From Polysphondylium violaceum (taxonomy: Eukaryota > Evosea > Eumycetozoa > Dictyosteliales > Dictyosteliaceae): a DNA stretch of 51,710 bases. Of the stretch, positions 42,179 through 51,710 are shown one piece after another. The stretch spans positions 1-51,710 of the forward strand of contig AJWJ01000114.1 in the NCBI GenBank assembly GCA_000277445.1, given 5' to 3'. Each line of letters opens with the position of its first letter. Position 1 is the first letter of the stretch. The notes under the pieces are model-generated. The model did no database searches, was not told the DNA's origin, and was given only the letters and a program-made list of their open reading frames with translations. A program made the translations under genes and the position numbers.

Positions 42179-44817
42179 TCAAGCATTTAATTTCATTTGT
42201 GAAAGTAAATCTTTACATATTCCTTTGTATCGCCAAGAAGAACCACCAGATCTCTTAAATTTCAAACCATTTACCGATAATCTTGGTAAACGGCAAACCT
42301 CTATAGTAAATCTAACACCTTCAGTTTCACACTCTATCAAATAAGGTCCTTTTTGTGTATTCGGGATACAAAAAGTATCGACAACTTTTAATACCTGTTG
42401 CATCAACTCTGGTGCATCTTTCATCGATGTTGTATTTACACCAAATACGAATCTAACTATTCTAGGTTCTTGAACTTGTTGTTGTTGTTGTTGTTGTGAC
42501 TGTGTACTACTATTATTATTATTTATATCATTACCATTATTACTATTATTATTACTATCATTTATAGCATTTGTATTTGTTGTATTTGATTTATCAGATG
42601 GAATAACCATTGATTTGTCATCTGATCTTTTCAACATATTCTTGAATGAAGATATAAATGAATGAACAGGTGACTTTTGTTTTAGTTTTAATGGAATGTT
42701 GTTGTTCTTTTCTTTGCCATCTCTAGATTTCTCATTTGAATAGTCTTCAAATAGAACCCATTCATCCTCAAACCTATTCTTTGTCTCTTGTCTTTCTGCT
42801 ATACTGCTACTATTACTTCTAATTCTATTGACAATATTGTTGTTGTTGCTGCTGTTGTTATTGTTGCTGTTGCTGTTATTACTAGTGTTATTGTTATTGT
42901 TATTATTAGTTAAATAGGATTGATGTCTTTCAACTTGGTCTCTGGTAGAGTAATTATTTGATTTATCATTGATAGAAGAAGCAGTTGCTCTTCTTTGTAC
43001 ATATTGATGTCTGGGAGGGAGGATGAGGTTGTTGGATGGTGAACAAGAGTGACTGGGTGGAGATGAGGCTATGGAGGAGTTGGATGAGTTGTTGCTACTG
43101 GTGGTTGTGGTCGTTGTGGTGGTAGGACCACGTGAATTGACCGAGGTGTGGCTAGGAGACTGAATATCCACACGAGGAGGTGGATTGGGTGCGGTCGAGT
43201 GATGTTTGGGCGATGGTGTGTCGGCAGTGTGACTTCGTTTATGGTTACGCTTGTATTTGATGAGGGGACTGTTCTCGCCCACGGGTGCGGGAATTGAGAG
43301 TGCCTCAGAGTAAAACGAGTCGAGTTGGCGCGGTGTCGACGTCTGCTGCTCACGCTGTCGCTTGTGTAGCAAGAGGAAATAGATGGCGGCGGAATCGTTG
43401 TATTTGTTTTGTTTGATGCTATTGTACAGTTCCTCTTTATCAAAGCCAATGTTGACTAGCTCGGCGACAATGTCGGAATCGAGGTGTTCGTTGGTGGGCG
43501 ACACGGGGGGCGTGATAAGCGAGGTCTCTATGATTACATTTCGTGTGCTTGCAAGCCACGGGTGATTGATAATCTCGTCGAGCGTGGCCCGCTTGTCGGG
43601 GTCGACAACCAGCATGCGCGATATCAGTGACTGACACTCTTGCGTGAGGTACGACGGGATCTGGTAGTCGGCCGCCAGGATCTTTTGAAACAGCTCGACA
43701 TAGTTTTCGCCATCAAAGGGCAAGTACCCTGTGACCAACACAAACAAGACGACGCCCATGCTCCAAATATCGACCGAGGGCCCGTTATACTCTTTTCTGA
43801 GGATCAACTCGGGCGACGCATATGTGGGACTGCCACAAAACGTCTTTAGGTAGCTGCCCGGTGTAAACACATTGCTCAGTCCAAAATCAATGATCTTTAT
43901 CTGACGATTGTGGTCCAACAGCAAGTTCTCTGGCTTGAGGTCCCTGTGCACGGCCCGCTTGCTGTGACAATAGTTTATGGCCGACACGATCTGTGTGAAA
44001 AAGGTACGTGCCTGTGACTCTGTCAACACGCCATGGGCAATCATAAAATCCATGACCTCGCCCTCACCTGCATACTCCATAATCAAATACAATGCCCTCG
44101 TTGTCTCTATAACCTCGTACAATCGTATAATGTTTGGATGGTGTAATAGCTTCATAATTCTAACCTCTCTCTGTACCATCTTTAATGTCTCTTGATCCAA
44201 TTTAGACTTATTTATAATTTTGATTGCTACCTGTAAATGTGTTTTGAAAAGGAGTAATCAACCCACTGTTAGTATTGTTGATGCTATCCTCTATGAGTAG
44301 AATACACTGTCTAATACAATACCTTTTCATTTGGTATCTTTTTATGATAACCCAACTTGACTTTACCAAACTGACCTCTACCAATGGTTTTCATAATTAA
44401 ATAATTTCCAATCATACCTTGAGGTACTTGTTGACTTTGTGAATAAGATGATGATGTAGATGATGATAACATTGCATTACTATATCCTATACTACTTGAT
44501 AAAGATGTGCCTGTGATACCATTATTATTTGATGATGATCCTATATTATTTGCATTTGGTACTGCTGTTGGTGGGGATGATAAAATATTATTATTGTTGT
44601 TGTTACTATGACTAGTACTATTACTATTACTACTACTGTTGTAAAAGTTTGAAAAACTATGATCTTCCAACTCTTGCTTTTGCTGCTGCTGTTGTTGCTG
44701 TTGTTCTTTTTTTTCTTCTCTTTGTTGTTGTTCGGCCAATAGCTGTTTTTCTTTATCTTCATCTTCCTCATCGATCCTCTCATGTTTCAAAGATGTTGTA
44801 GTAGTTGTTGTCTCCAT
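42179..44817 (-). CDS. MARK/Par-1 family serine/threonine kinase
   Basis: Two exons, 44817..44323 and 44230..42179, give 848 residues; the intron falls between EK and VAIK. Residues 1-136 are low-complexity (Thr, Gln, Asn, Ser). The kinase domain spans about 138-395: GRGQFGKV loop, Lys169 in VAIK, Asp262 in VHRDLKPEN, Asp280 in DFGLSN, and LKTFCGSPTYASPE, whose Thr295 is where LKB1-type kinases activate MARKs. A UBA domain follows at about 417-455 (IVAELVNIGFDKEELYNSI). After a long Asn/Ser-rich linker the C-terminus is a KA1 domain (about 755-848), ending in GLKFKRSGGSSWRYKGICKDLLSQM. The UBA plus KA1 layout is that of MARK/Par-1 rather than SNF1/AMPK. Such kinases control cell polarity and microtubule-associated proteins. 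Confidence 0.93.
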
Positions 44818-45740
44818 GTTTATGAAAAAACTCTATTATCCAAGATAGAGTGATGGCGGTGAACGATAGGGGGTGTATGACACGAGTAGGGGAGATGCAA
44901 ATCAAACACAACACAAAACACTATCTAAAACATTGGTATATGTGTGCGGCAGTATCTAGCTATAATAATATATTGTTGTTGCTGTGTGCTGTTGCTGTTG
45001 TTTATGTCCACTCTGTTATATTGCTATTATTTACACTGTTGGCTATAAATGTCCTTTCCCTTGACCGCTGGGGCTAAGTAAATTAAAAAAAAATTACAAA
45101 AAAAAAATCTAAAAAAATTGGGGACTTGAGAAAAGCACGTTGTCAAGCTCCACCAAATCAAATATTTTTTTTCTGTTGGATGGGTGCCCGCTGAGAAAAC
45201 TCAAACAATATTTCGCACAATAAGATCTTATCTTGATTGTGTATAGTGTCTGAATGTAACAGTGTATATTTATATATATAGAATATGATGTTTTAATGAT
45301 GATGAAACAAAGACTATTGATTAGCTATTGATTTGCTTCAAATCCCTCCTACTTCCTCTCTGTTTTTCTCCAATCAAACAGAAAAAAACACATATGATAT
45401 CAAATAAATAAAAGTAAAAAAAAAAAAAAAAAACGGTAATTGGGTTTCTTTCAACACACAGATATAATTTAAAATAGAAAATGAAATTCACAACCCCACA
45501 CTCACACCAATTTGTAAAATAATTATGATATGATGAAACGTTCGTGCGTTTGCGAATGTGGTGATACCACATGTTTATAATATGTGCATGTGTTTGTGTC
45601 ATTGTACAGAGAACGTGTGATCCCACACAGCTATCAAACAAGTACAAATGATTATTTTCACTCAAGATATGCATGAAAGGTCAGGTGTGAAAAATGACCG
45701 GAAGTGATGATAATGATAATAATAATTCGTACATTATTAA
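44818..45740. other. Intergenic region upstream of the MARK gene
   Basis: 923 bp without a supported gene. T/A homopolymers occur at 45080-45120 and 45416-45433. A 117-codon minus-strand frame at 45321..45674 is Phe/Tyr/His-rich and derived from T-runs and CACA/TGTG tracts, so it is not called. Confidence 0.5.
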
Positions 45741-45748
45741 GGGGTCCT

Positions 45749-46214
45749 GATAAAAATGGTTTCATTTATGTGGCCGGTGCACACCAACCAATCTCGGTGT
45801 TTCAATGTTCGCTACAAGGAGGGAAAACAAAAACAAGACGCTAGGAGAATTATTAGTCGATCACGAAACCTTTAAACAAAGTGGACTGAATATGAATCAC
45901 CTCGCATGACCATTGACAAAAAAACAGATCAAGGGTTGAAAAGGATACAAGATTCTGAATTCCAGAATGTAGAAGACATAAAAAGCCATGTGGAAGAGTC
46001 AGAAAATCATTTATATTTTGTCAGATTAAGTTATGAGGATAAATGCGATACATACCACGCCCACCAATGCAGGTGTCACAGTGCGATGGACCCGGTCTTC
46101 ATGTTCAGGAGAGATGTCTCATTCAAGGAAGTACCTAATCGCCCTATAAAAAAAAAAATATATCTAGACTTCGTAGAAAATATAGAAAAACTATACTATA
46201 TAGTTAAGAGATAA
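45749..46214 (+). pseudogene. Unrecognised gene broken by frameshifts
   Basis: Three consecutive coding-like pieces lie in three frames. From 45749: DKNGFIYVAGAHQPISVFQC, ending at a TAG (45842). From about 45832: NKTLGELLVDHETFKQSGL, ending at TGA (45907). From 45906: a 102-codon open frame to the TAA at 46214 with a Cys/His-rich centre (CDTYHAHQCRCHSAMD). The frames overlap without GT-AG sites, and an A-rich stretch marks the first shift. Joined pieces would give about 155 residues. The composition is ordinary protein rather than low-complexity. The parent family is unknown; a lost host gene or a mobile-element gene are both possible. Confidence 0.5.
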
Positions 46215-46273
46215 ATATATTTATAATCAATATTAAATAATTTGTTTATTTTTTTTTTCTATTTGGTTTCTTC

Positions 46274-46690
46274 CTAGTTTTGTAAATTTGAGGTCAAATC
46301 TTGAGATCGTGTATCACGGGGAGTTCCATCTGGGTTAAGGTGGATCACTTTCCCATCTATTATTTTAACATTCATCTGATTTTCAACCATTTCAATAAAA
46401 TCTTCTTCAAATTCACCCTGATCCTCACAGTAGGACACATAATCCAAAAAATCTCACTGTCCACTAGAGATATCTGCACCTAACTTGGAATCTTGAAAAT
46501 AACCTATAGCCAACTTTGTGAACCGGTCCATTGCTATTTGAATTATTTTTATCATTCTTTTTTTGGCAACCGGGTTCAATTAATGGGAAGTCTTAAATTC
46601 TCCCTGTTAAATCTTTCAATATACTAAAGTTCAATATTGGGATCTAAAATATCGTCAATAAAATCATGTACATTTTCTGATGTAAAAACT
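46274..46690 (-). pseudogene. Unrecognised gene with in-frame stops
   Basis: Read on the minus strand, protein-like sequence runs from about 46690 to the TAG at 46276..46274. It includes SENVHDFIDDILDPNIEL, then a TAG, YIERFNRENLRLPIN, a frameshift near 46580, PVAKKRMIKIIQIAMDRF, an in-frame TGA at 46456..46454 and DFLDYVSYCEDQGEFEEDF up to the final stop. The final third (NVKIIDGKVIHLNPDGTPRD) is open. It faces the pseudogene at 45749..46214 tail to tail. The family was not recognised. Confidence 0.5.
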
Positions 46691-47377
46691 TTTTTTTTTT
46701 TCCCTTGATCAGATTTGGATTATTTTGCTTTTTTTGTATGGAAAAAAAAAAAAAGCATGAATTTTGACTATCTTTACTTTTCTCTCTCTCATAATATTAG
46801 TCTCTTGATCATTTAACAACCAAGTCTATAGTATCACCTGAATGAATCGAACATTAAATAGGTAGGTAGGTCTAAAGTATCAATATAGTATTCCTATATA
46901 CAGCATACTTTAGTTAATAATATTTTATTATAATGATATAGCTTGACCTCGATGACTTTTTCTATTATTATATCGATTTTCAATTCTCTTATTGCAACAA
47001 TGATACTCCTCACTGCACAATTGTTTATAATATTTATATGTAGCAGTACGGTTATAATCGATGTCTGTCTTAGGACAGGCTATATGTTGGTTATTTTCTA
47101 TTTTAAATTAATTAATAAACTGTCATCTCGAAGTGGTTTCACTATGAGACGACAAGATGAAAATTTTTTTTCGCCCACCCATCTCTATGGATAGTTCTTT
47201 GTGAGAGGATTTTTATTTTTTTTTCAATTCTTGGCAGAAGTTCAAATACGATTTTTTTTTTTTTTTTCTATCACAAATTTTTTGTATGGGGCACAGCGCG
47301 CTCCTCGCAGTGATTAAATTTTTTTTATTTTTTTTTTTATTTTTTTCCCACACATTTAGAGTATTACATATTATAAA
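46691..47377. other. Intergenic region with homopolymers upstream of ATP synthase gamma
   Basis: 687 bp with T/A runs (46690-46755, 47210-47270, 47310-47350), a GTAGGTAGGT repeat at 46861 and a small inverted repeat CTAAAGTAT...ATACTTTAG (46872-46913). An 83-codon hydrophobic frame at 46943..47194 lacks coding character. Confidence 0.5.
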
Positions 47378-49022
47378 ATGAATACAACTGTTAAAGCCTC
47401 ATCTAAATTATTTGTTGGTTTGACCAACCAAAATCAAGTTCGTGGTATGGCCACCTTGAAAGATCGTAGGTATCATACAAATCACATGCAGTTAAAAATG
47501 ACGATAATCCACCACACCCCCACCATCATACCATGCATACTTTATGTGGGCTGTGTGCTGTGCGGTGAAATGATCATGGCCACGCAGTGTTGTGATCGCC
47601 AACATGTCAACATTATCATATTGTTGATCACAGACAGAGTTGTAAAAAGAGTAATAATACAGGTTGTAGTAGTGTGCACAATGTAGTGATCTAGTAATAT
47701 AGTAAATCATAAAATAGTAAATATTACAAATAAAGTACCATAGCAGTAATGGTGATAGGAATAGAAGGCGTATTTCAAAGTATTCAGTTATTATTCAAGA
47801 ATCATATATTTTAGGGTAGCACATTTGTTTATTTAGAGATACAGTTCTATAGATAACAGATAATCAGGAAAACAATAACAACACAATAATATTAGTAAAG
47901 TTTATACAGTATCATAAAATAGTACTAGATGAAAGGACAGACAACATTACATTAAAATGGGAACTATAGCACACATAGCACACATAGCACACAAGAGTAA
48001 CAACCAAAGCAACAAACATAGCAATACTACCTACTATTACATACCATCACACTATTACGGCCCACTTATTATTATTATTATATTATTGAGAAATAACAAA
48101 GAAAATAGATCTTTTATAAAAGTATATATATGTATTAACCATCATCATTACAATTTAAAATAATATAGTTAAAGTTCGTTTAGGTACTGTACAAACTATT
48201 TCTAAACTTACCAAAACTTTACATATGGTTGCTTCATCTAAATTACGTTCAGCTGAAAAGAAAGCCGAAGAATTGGGTGCTTTCAATGTAGGTCCAAGCA
48301 AACTCTTAAGTGAAATTAAATCAAACGAAGCTCTCGATCAATTAGAACAAGGTACCACCTTTGCTGAAGACAGATCCAACAAACAACTTGTCATTGCCAT
48401 CACCACCGATACTGGTATGTGTGGTCCAGTCAATCACCAAGTCGTCAAAGCCTGCAAAGCTTTATTATCTAAAGATACCGAAGATAAAATGATTGCCTCT
48501 ACTACTGGTTTAAAGGGTACCGCTCCACTCGCCACCGACTATCCAAAGAAACTCTTGTTTGGTGGTCGTGATTTTGGTAAACAAGACTACTCTTTCCCAG
48601 AGACCCTTTTATTTTTAAATGAAATCATCGCCAAGATTCCAAACTTTGACAATGCCGTCATTGTCTACAACAAATTCAAAAACGCCCTCTCATACAGCGT
48701 CGACGCTCTCTTTATCCCAGGCTTCAACCTCATGGAACAACACCGTGACAAATTCTACACCTACCAAACCACCGAAGATCGTGCTGCCACCATGAAGGAT
48801 CTCTCTGAATTTTACTTGGCCTCTGCCTTCTGGGCTTCCCTCTACCAAAACAGAGCCTCTGAAATGGCCGGTCGTATGGTTTCCATGGATAACGCCTCAA
48901 AGAATGGTGAATCTATCTCTCAAGGTCTTTCCCTCCAATACAACAGAGCTCGTCAAGCTATGATTACCTCTGAACTCATTGAAATTACTTCTGGTGCCGC
49001 TGCTATCGAAGATTCCAACTAA
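47378..49022 (+). CDS. atp5C1: Mitochondrial ATP synthase F1 gamma subunit
   Basis: Two exons, 47378..47465 and 48169..49022, give 313 residues. The donor GTAGGT just after GATC is chosen because it restores the family sequence ATLKD-LKVRLGTVQTISKLTKTLHMVASSKL; the next GT five bases later breaks the frame. Residues 1 to about 24 are a mitochondrial presequence (MNTTVKASSKLFVGLTNQNQVRG). The C-terminal helix motif (YNRARQAMITSELIEITSGAAAI) is the most conserved part of gamma subunits. Gamma is the rotating shaft within the F1 alpha3beta3 ring and couples proton flow to ATP synthesis. The coding sequence is rich in C-ending codons, suggesting high expression. The 703-bp first intron is far longer than the other introns here (about 60-100 bp). 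Confidence 0.95.
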
Positions 49023-49457
49023 ACAACATATAGTAGTAGTAATTTAACACAATCATAGATATAGTAGTAATTTAAAAAACAAAAGAAATCCACAACCACC
49101 CTCCGCCACAATGATGATTCATGAACAAAATCTTGCATTTTATTTAATTATTTGATCATAAATCTTATTAATTAATTATATATAAATAACAATAAAAAAA
49201 AAACATATGTATTAAAATTAATTTTTTATATAAAAAGCAATATATTTGACTCTTCTAGTATGGACATATATTGATTGAGATTTGTGATCCAAATGTGTTT
49301 GGGAATCCAAAAGTTTACCACACCCAGGGTCGTGATTTTTTTTTTAAAATTTTTACTGATTTTTTTTTAAAATTGATTCGGGTGTCAAGGCGATTTATAA
49401 AAGCCCAACTATGATATGATTCATTTTCATATTTGATTATTTGTTATATAGAGAGAA
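49023..49457. other. Intergenic region
   Basis: 435 bp of AT-rich sequence with T-runs at 49337-49375. It holds the 3' flank of the ATP synthase gene and the promoter of the secreted protein gene. Nothing else was recognised. Confidence 0.5.
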
Positions 49458-50465
49458 ATGATTAAAGTATTGATTTTCATTATCTTTTTCAGTGGTCTAG
49501 TGCTATCAGATCATTCAGGCGTCGGTATTTGGAGTCAAGGTAAAAATACTATTGTTGTTGGTTCAATAAGTTATGATAATCAAACTACAAATCCTATGGT
49601 TACTTTAAATGGTTACACTTATCCTGGTGATCAACAATTTAGTTCCTACAATTACAATGAAAATATTTTAACTTTTGTTTCAACAAATCAAGTAAGTTGA
49701 TAAATATTTATGAATATAAATTAATGTTGTTTATATTAATATATCAACTATCAGGTTTCAAATCAAATGAATTTAATTTCAATTAACTGTACAGATGAAT
49801 GGAGTGTTTCATCCATTCTACCAATTGGAAATCATCTTACATTGGGTGGTTTGGCTTATAATTTAAATAATACAAACAATGATCCAAATAACTTGTTTAT
49901 CACAGTTTTCAATTTTGGTATCCTCAAAATAATTAAACTGAATCCATTCACTGGATCCAATGTCACCATTGATCAATTTCCAGGTGTTTTCCAATCTGCC
50001 GTTTTTAATCAATTTGAAAACTATTATGCAGTCTCCTATGCCAACCATACAATCACCACGAGTCTAAGTAACAATTATATTAGATACTATTATTACAACA
50101 CAACAAAATCTTCATATCAATTGTTATTCAAGCCCACCATATCGATATTTACATTTGGTCCATATAAAATGAAATATCATCCATACATTTCACAAGTCAT
50201 TGGTTTATTACAATACTATAATCCATCTAGTGGTATTTTAAAACAAGTGTTTTCATCATTGACGTCATCAAACACCTTGTCGATCTCTAATATGTCTCCC
50301 AAAGGTAGTCTTTATATCATTTCTGTTTTACCATCCTTTAAATCCTCTCAAGTCTATACTATAGCCCAAAATATCAATCAATTTTATTTAATCATTTTCA
50401 ATTACACCGAGAATATAATTCAAGATATAATCCCAATTTCTGAACCAATTGTAGAGATATTTTAA
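49458..50465 (+). CDS. Secreted dictyostelid protein of unknown function
   Basis: Two exons, 49458..49691 and 49755..50465, with GTAAGT and TATCAG borders, giving 314 residues. Residues 1-17 are a signal peptide (MIKVLIFIIFFSGLVLS). The mature protein is rich in Asn, Tyr, Ser and Thr with many possible N-glycosylation sites (NQT, NCT, NVT, NHT, NTT, NYT), and short hydrophobic strands suggest a beta-rich or propeller-like fold (for example NTIVVGSISY, HLTLGGLAYN, NLFITVFNFGILKII). No transmembrane helix or GPI signal is evident at the C-terminus. It resembles the many lineage-specific secreted proteins of dictyostelids; no conserved domain was recognised. Confidence 0.8.
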
Positions 50466-50544
50466 TTAATAAACTATTATATCCAACAATATATCAATTA
50501 TTGATTCATTTTTTCAAGAGTTTGAGGAAATTATTGACCCAAGT

Positions 50545-50586
50545 TTTAATGACTCAACTCAGGATCCTCAGAGTTGAGTCATTAAA
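50545..50586. repeat. Perfect 16-bp inverted repeat
   Basis: TTTAATGACTCAACTC (50545..50560) and its exact reverse complement (50571..50586) flank a 10-nt loop AGGATCCTCA. It lies about 80 bp downstream of the secreted protein stop codon, so it may fold in the 3' end of that transcript. Confidence 0.9.
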
Positions 50587-51710
50587 CAAGGACTATGAAG
50601 TAAATACAGACTAGAATTATAGTTGTGCCTTTTAAAAAAACCAATCATAGATTTCATTATTAATATTAATATTTATTTTTTTTTTTTTTTTTTTTTTTTT
50701 TTTATCCAATTTGCAGTTTCTCAAGTTTAATTTCTCGGAAAACAAGCCACTGTGCAGTTTTAAGGTGGTGATCACAAACGCAATTATATATACTAGTATC
50801 ACTCAAACGCGTATATTCTTTTTAAAACTATTGTGATGTATCTCTCATGGTCAACAGAGATATATACATCACCACACTAACTATATGTATCTGCAATTCA
50901 CTCTAAATAAAATAAAGTAAATTTATGCCCCCAACTACTATAATAGTGACAACAAACATATTTCATGTTTTCTTTATTCGGAACCTAAGTTTAGTTTCAT
51001 TGACATTTTCGATAGGATATAAAAATTAAGTTTTTGGGTTCTAACACACACATTCACACATATTCACACATACACACATAACAACTCAATCCATTTTAGG
51101 ACTTGAGTAAAATAAAAATAAATAAAAAATAAAAATAAATAAAATATTGAAATCTGAGAAACTGAATGGGGTCACAAGCGCACAGAGGTAGTAGAAAATT
51201 TAAATTTTTGAGAAGAAAAAAAAACGGTCATAATTGTGTGCGTGGGTGAGAAAAATTTTTTATGAGAGCACACCACTCAAACTCTCTCCTCATCCGCACA
51301 CACAATAGTAAATTTTTTTTTTTTTTTTTTCTAATTTTTTTTTTTTTTATTTTCATTTTTTTCTATTTTTTCTGTATTTCTAAATACATATATATATATT
51401 ATCTTTTGGTCGACCATACCAAACGGAATAATTATTAAAAAAATCACTAAAAAACGTAGAACGACAAGATCTATCCAACCATAGGCAGATTATCGCGTAA
51501 AAGCACCGTTTCACCCCGCGTCTGCACAGAGAGTACAGTGAATCTGTGTGAGAGTGCTGTTGTATGTATGTGTAGACATTGCTAGCTCATTTCTATGGTC
51601 AAGACTTGATTTTTTGTTATTTTTTAGGATTTTTTTCTATTGCTTTTGATTTTACACGATTTATTCTTTATTTATGTTGTTTATTACTCGATTTACATTA
51701 ATATACCCCG
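50587..51710. other. Intergenic region at the window end
   Basis: 1124 bp without a gene. Features: a 28-T run (50676..50703), an imperfect hairpin GTGATGTATCTCT...AGAGATATATACATCAC (50833..50872), CACACATA tracts (51045-51080) and T-runs (51310-51370). The last 300 bp have mixed composition and could be the promoter or 5' leader of a gene beyond the window. Confidence 0.45.

Noticed and set aside
45321-45674. 117-codon minus-strand open frame
   Set aside because: It is a Phe/Tyr/His-rich translation of T-runs and CACA tracts, without similarity or leader.
46943-47194. 83-codon hydrophobic open frame
   Set aside because: AT-rich codons, a weak start context and no family pattern; it probably arises by chance.
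47957-48163. 68-codon open frame inside the ATP synthase gamma intron
   Set aside because: Low-complexity repeats (CACATAG, AACAAACATAGC) and an intronic position; not protein-like.
1-51710. CRISPR arrays, operons or other prokaryotic features
   Set aside because: No spaced direct-repeat array was seen, and introns, tRNA type and protein families are eukaryotic.

Overview
The window is nuclear DNA of a social amoeba (dictyostelid). The evidence is AT-rich intergenic DNA with long T and A homopolymers, compact genes with short GTATGT/GTAAGT...AG introns, AAT- and CAA-type codon repeats that become poly-Asn and poly-Gln, three FNIP-repeat genes, a polyketide synthase ending in a reductase domain, and tRNA genes flanked by transposon debris. 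The coding DNA is less AT-rich than I would expect for Dictyostelium discoideum, so a more basal lineage (Cavenderia- or Heterostelium-like) is possible. That is inference; no species marker was seen.

Layout. 1-4 kb: 3' end of a polyketide synthase, then two FNIP-repeat genes head to tail on the minus strand. 4.4-11.3 kb (minus): an FHA-domain TKL kinase with a second, apparently dead kinase domain; a Sec1/Munc18 protein; an XRCC3-like RAD51 paralogue. 11.7-18 kb (plus): a 2-hydroxyacid dehydrogenase, an EF-hand mitochondrial aspartate/glutamate-type carrier, and the checkpoint clamp subunit RAD9. 18-21.3 kb (minus): a large FUSC/ALMT-like membrane protein. 22.5-29.3 kb (plus): an F-box/ankyrin/zinc-finger protein and ATG9. 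29.3-32.7 kb: a long imperfect hairpin, a third FNIP gene and a SWIM zinc-finger protein (minus).

33-40 kb is the accessory part. It holds tRNA-Phe(GAA) and tRNA-Ser(GCT), two copies of an inverted-repeat element (MITE-like), two copies of a second dispersed repeat each about 85-90 bp downstream of a tRNA, and a decayed non-LTR retrotransposon end just upstream of tRNA-Ser. It also holds several dead gene fragments and a small two-exon secreted cysteine-rich protein. Presenilin and a UPF0132-type membrane protein sit between the tRNA genes.

40-51.7 kb: an NAD(P)H:FMN reductase-type flavoprotein with a signal peptide, an AlkD-type DNA glycosylase, a MARK/Par-1 kinase, two unrecognised pseudogenes, the mitochondrial ATP synthase gamma subunit with a 703-bp intron, and a secreted protein. 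The last 1.2 kb shows no gene.

The genes do not form one pathway. XRCC3-like, RAD9 and AlkD all act in DNA-damage repair, and the carrier and ATP synthase gamma are mitochondrial, but the order looks like ordinary eukaryotic chromosome organisation. Exon borders were inferred by hand from GT-AG sites, reading-frame phase and continuity of protein families.
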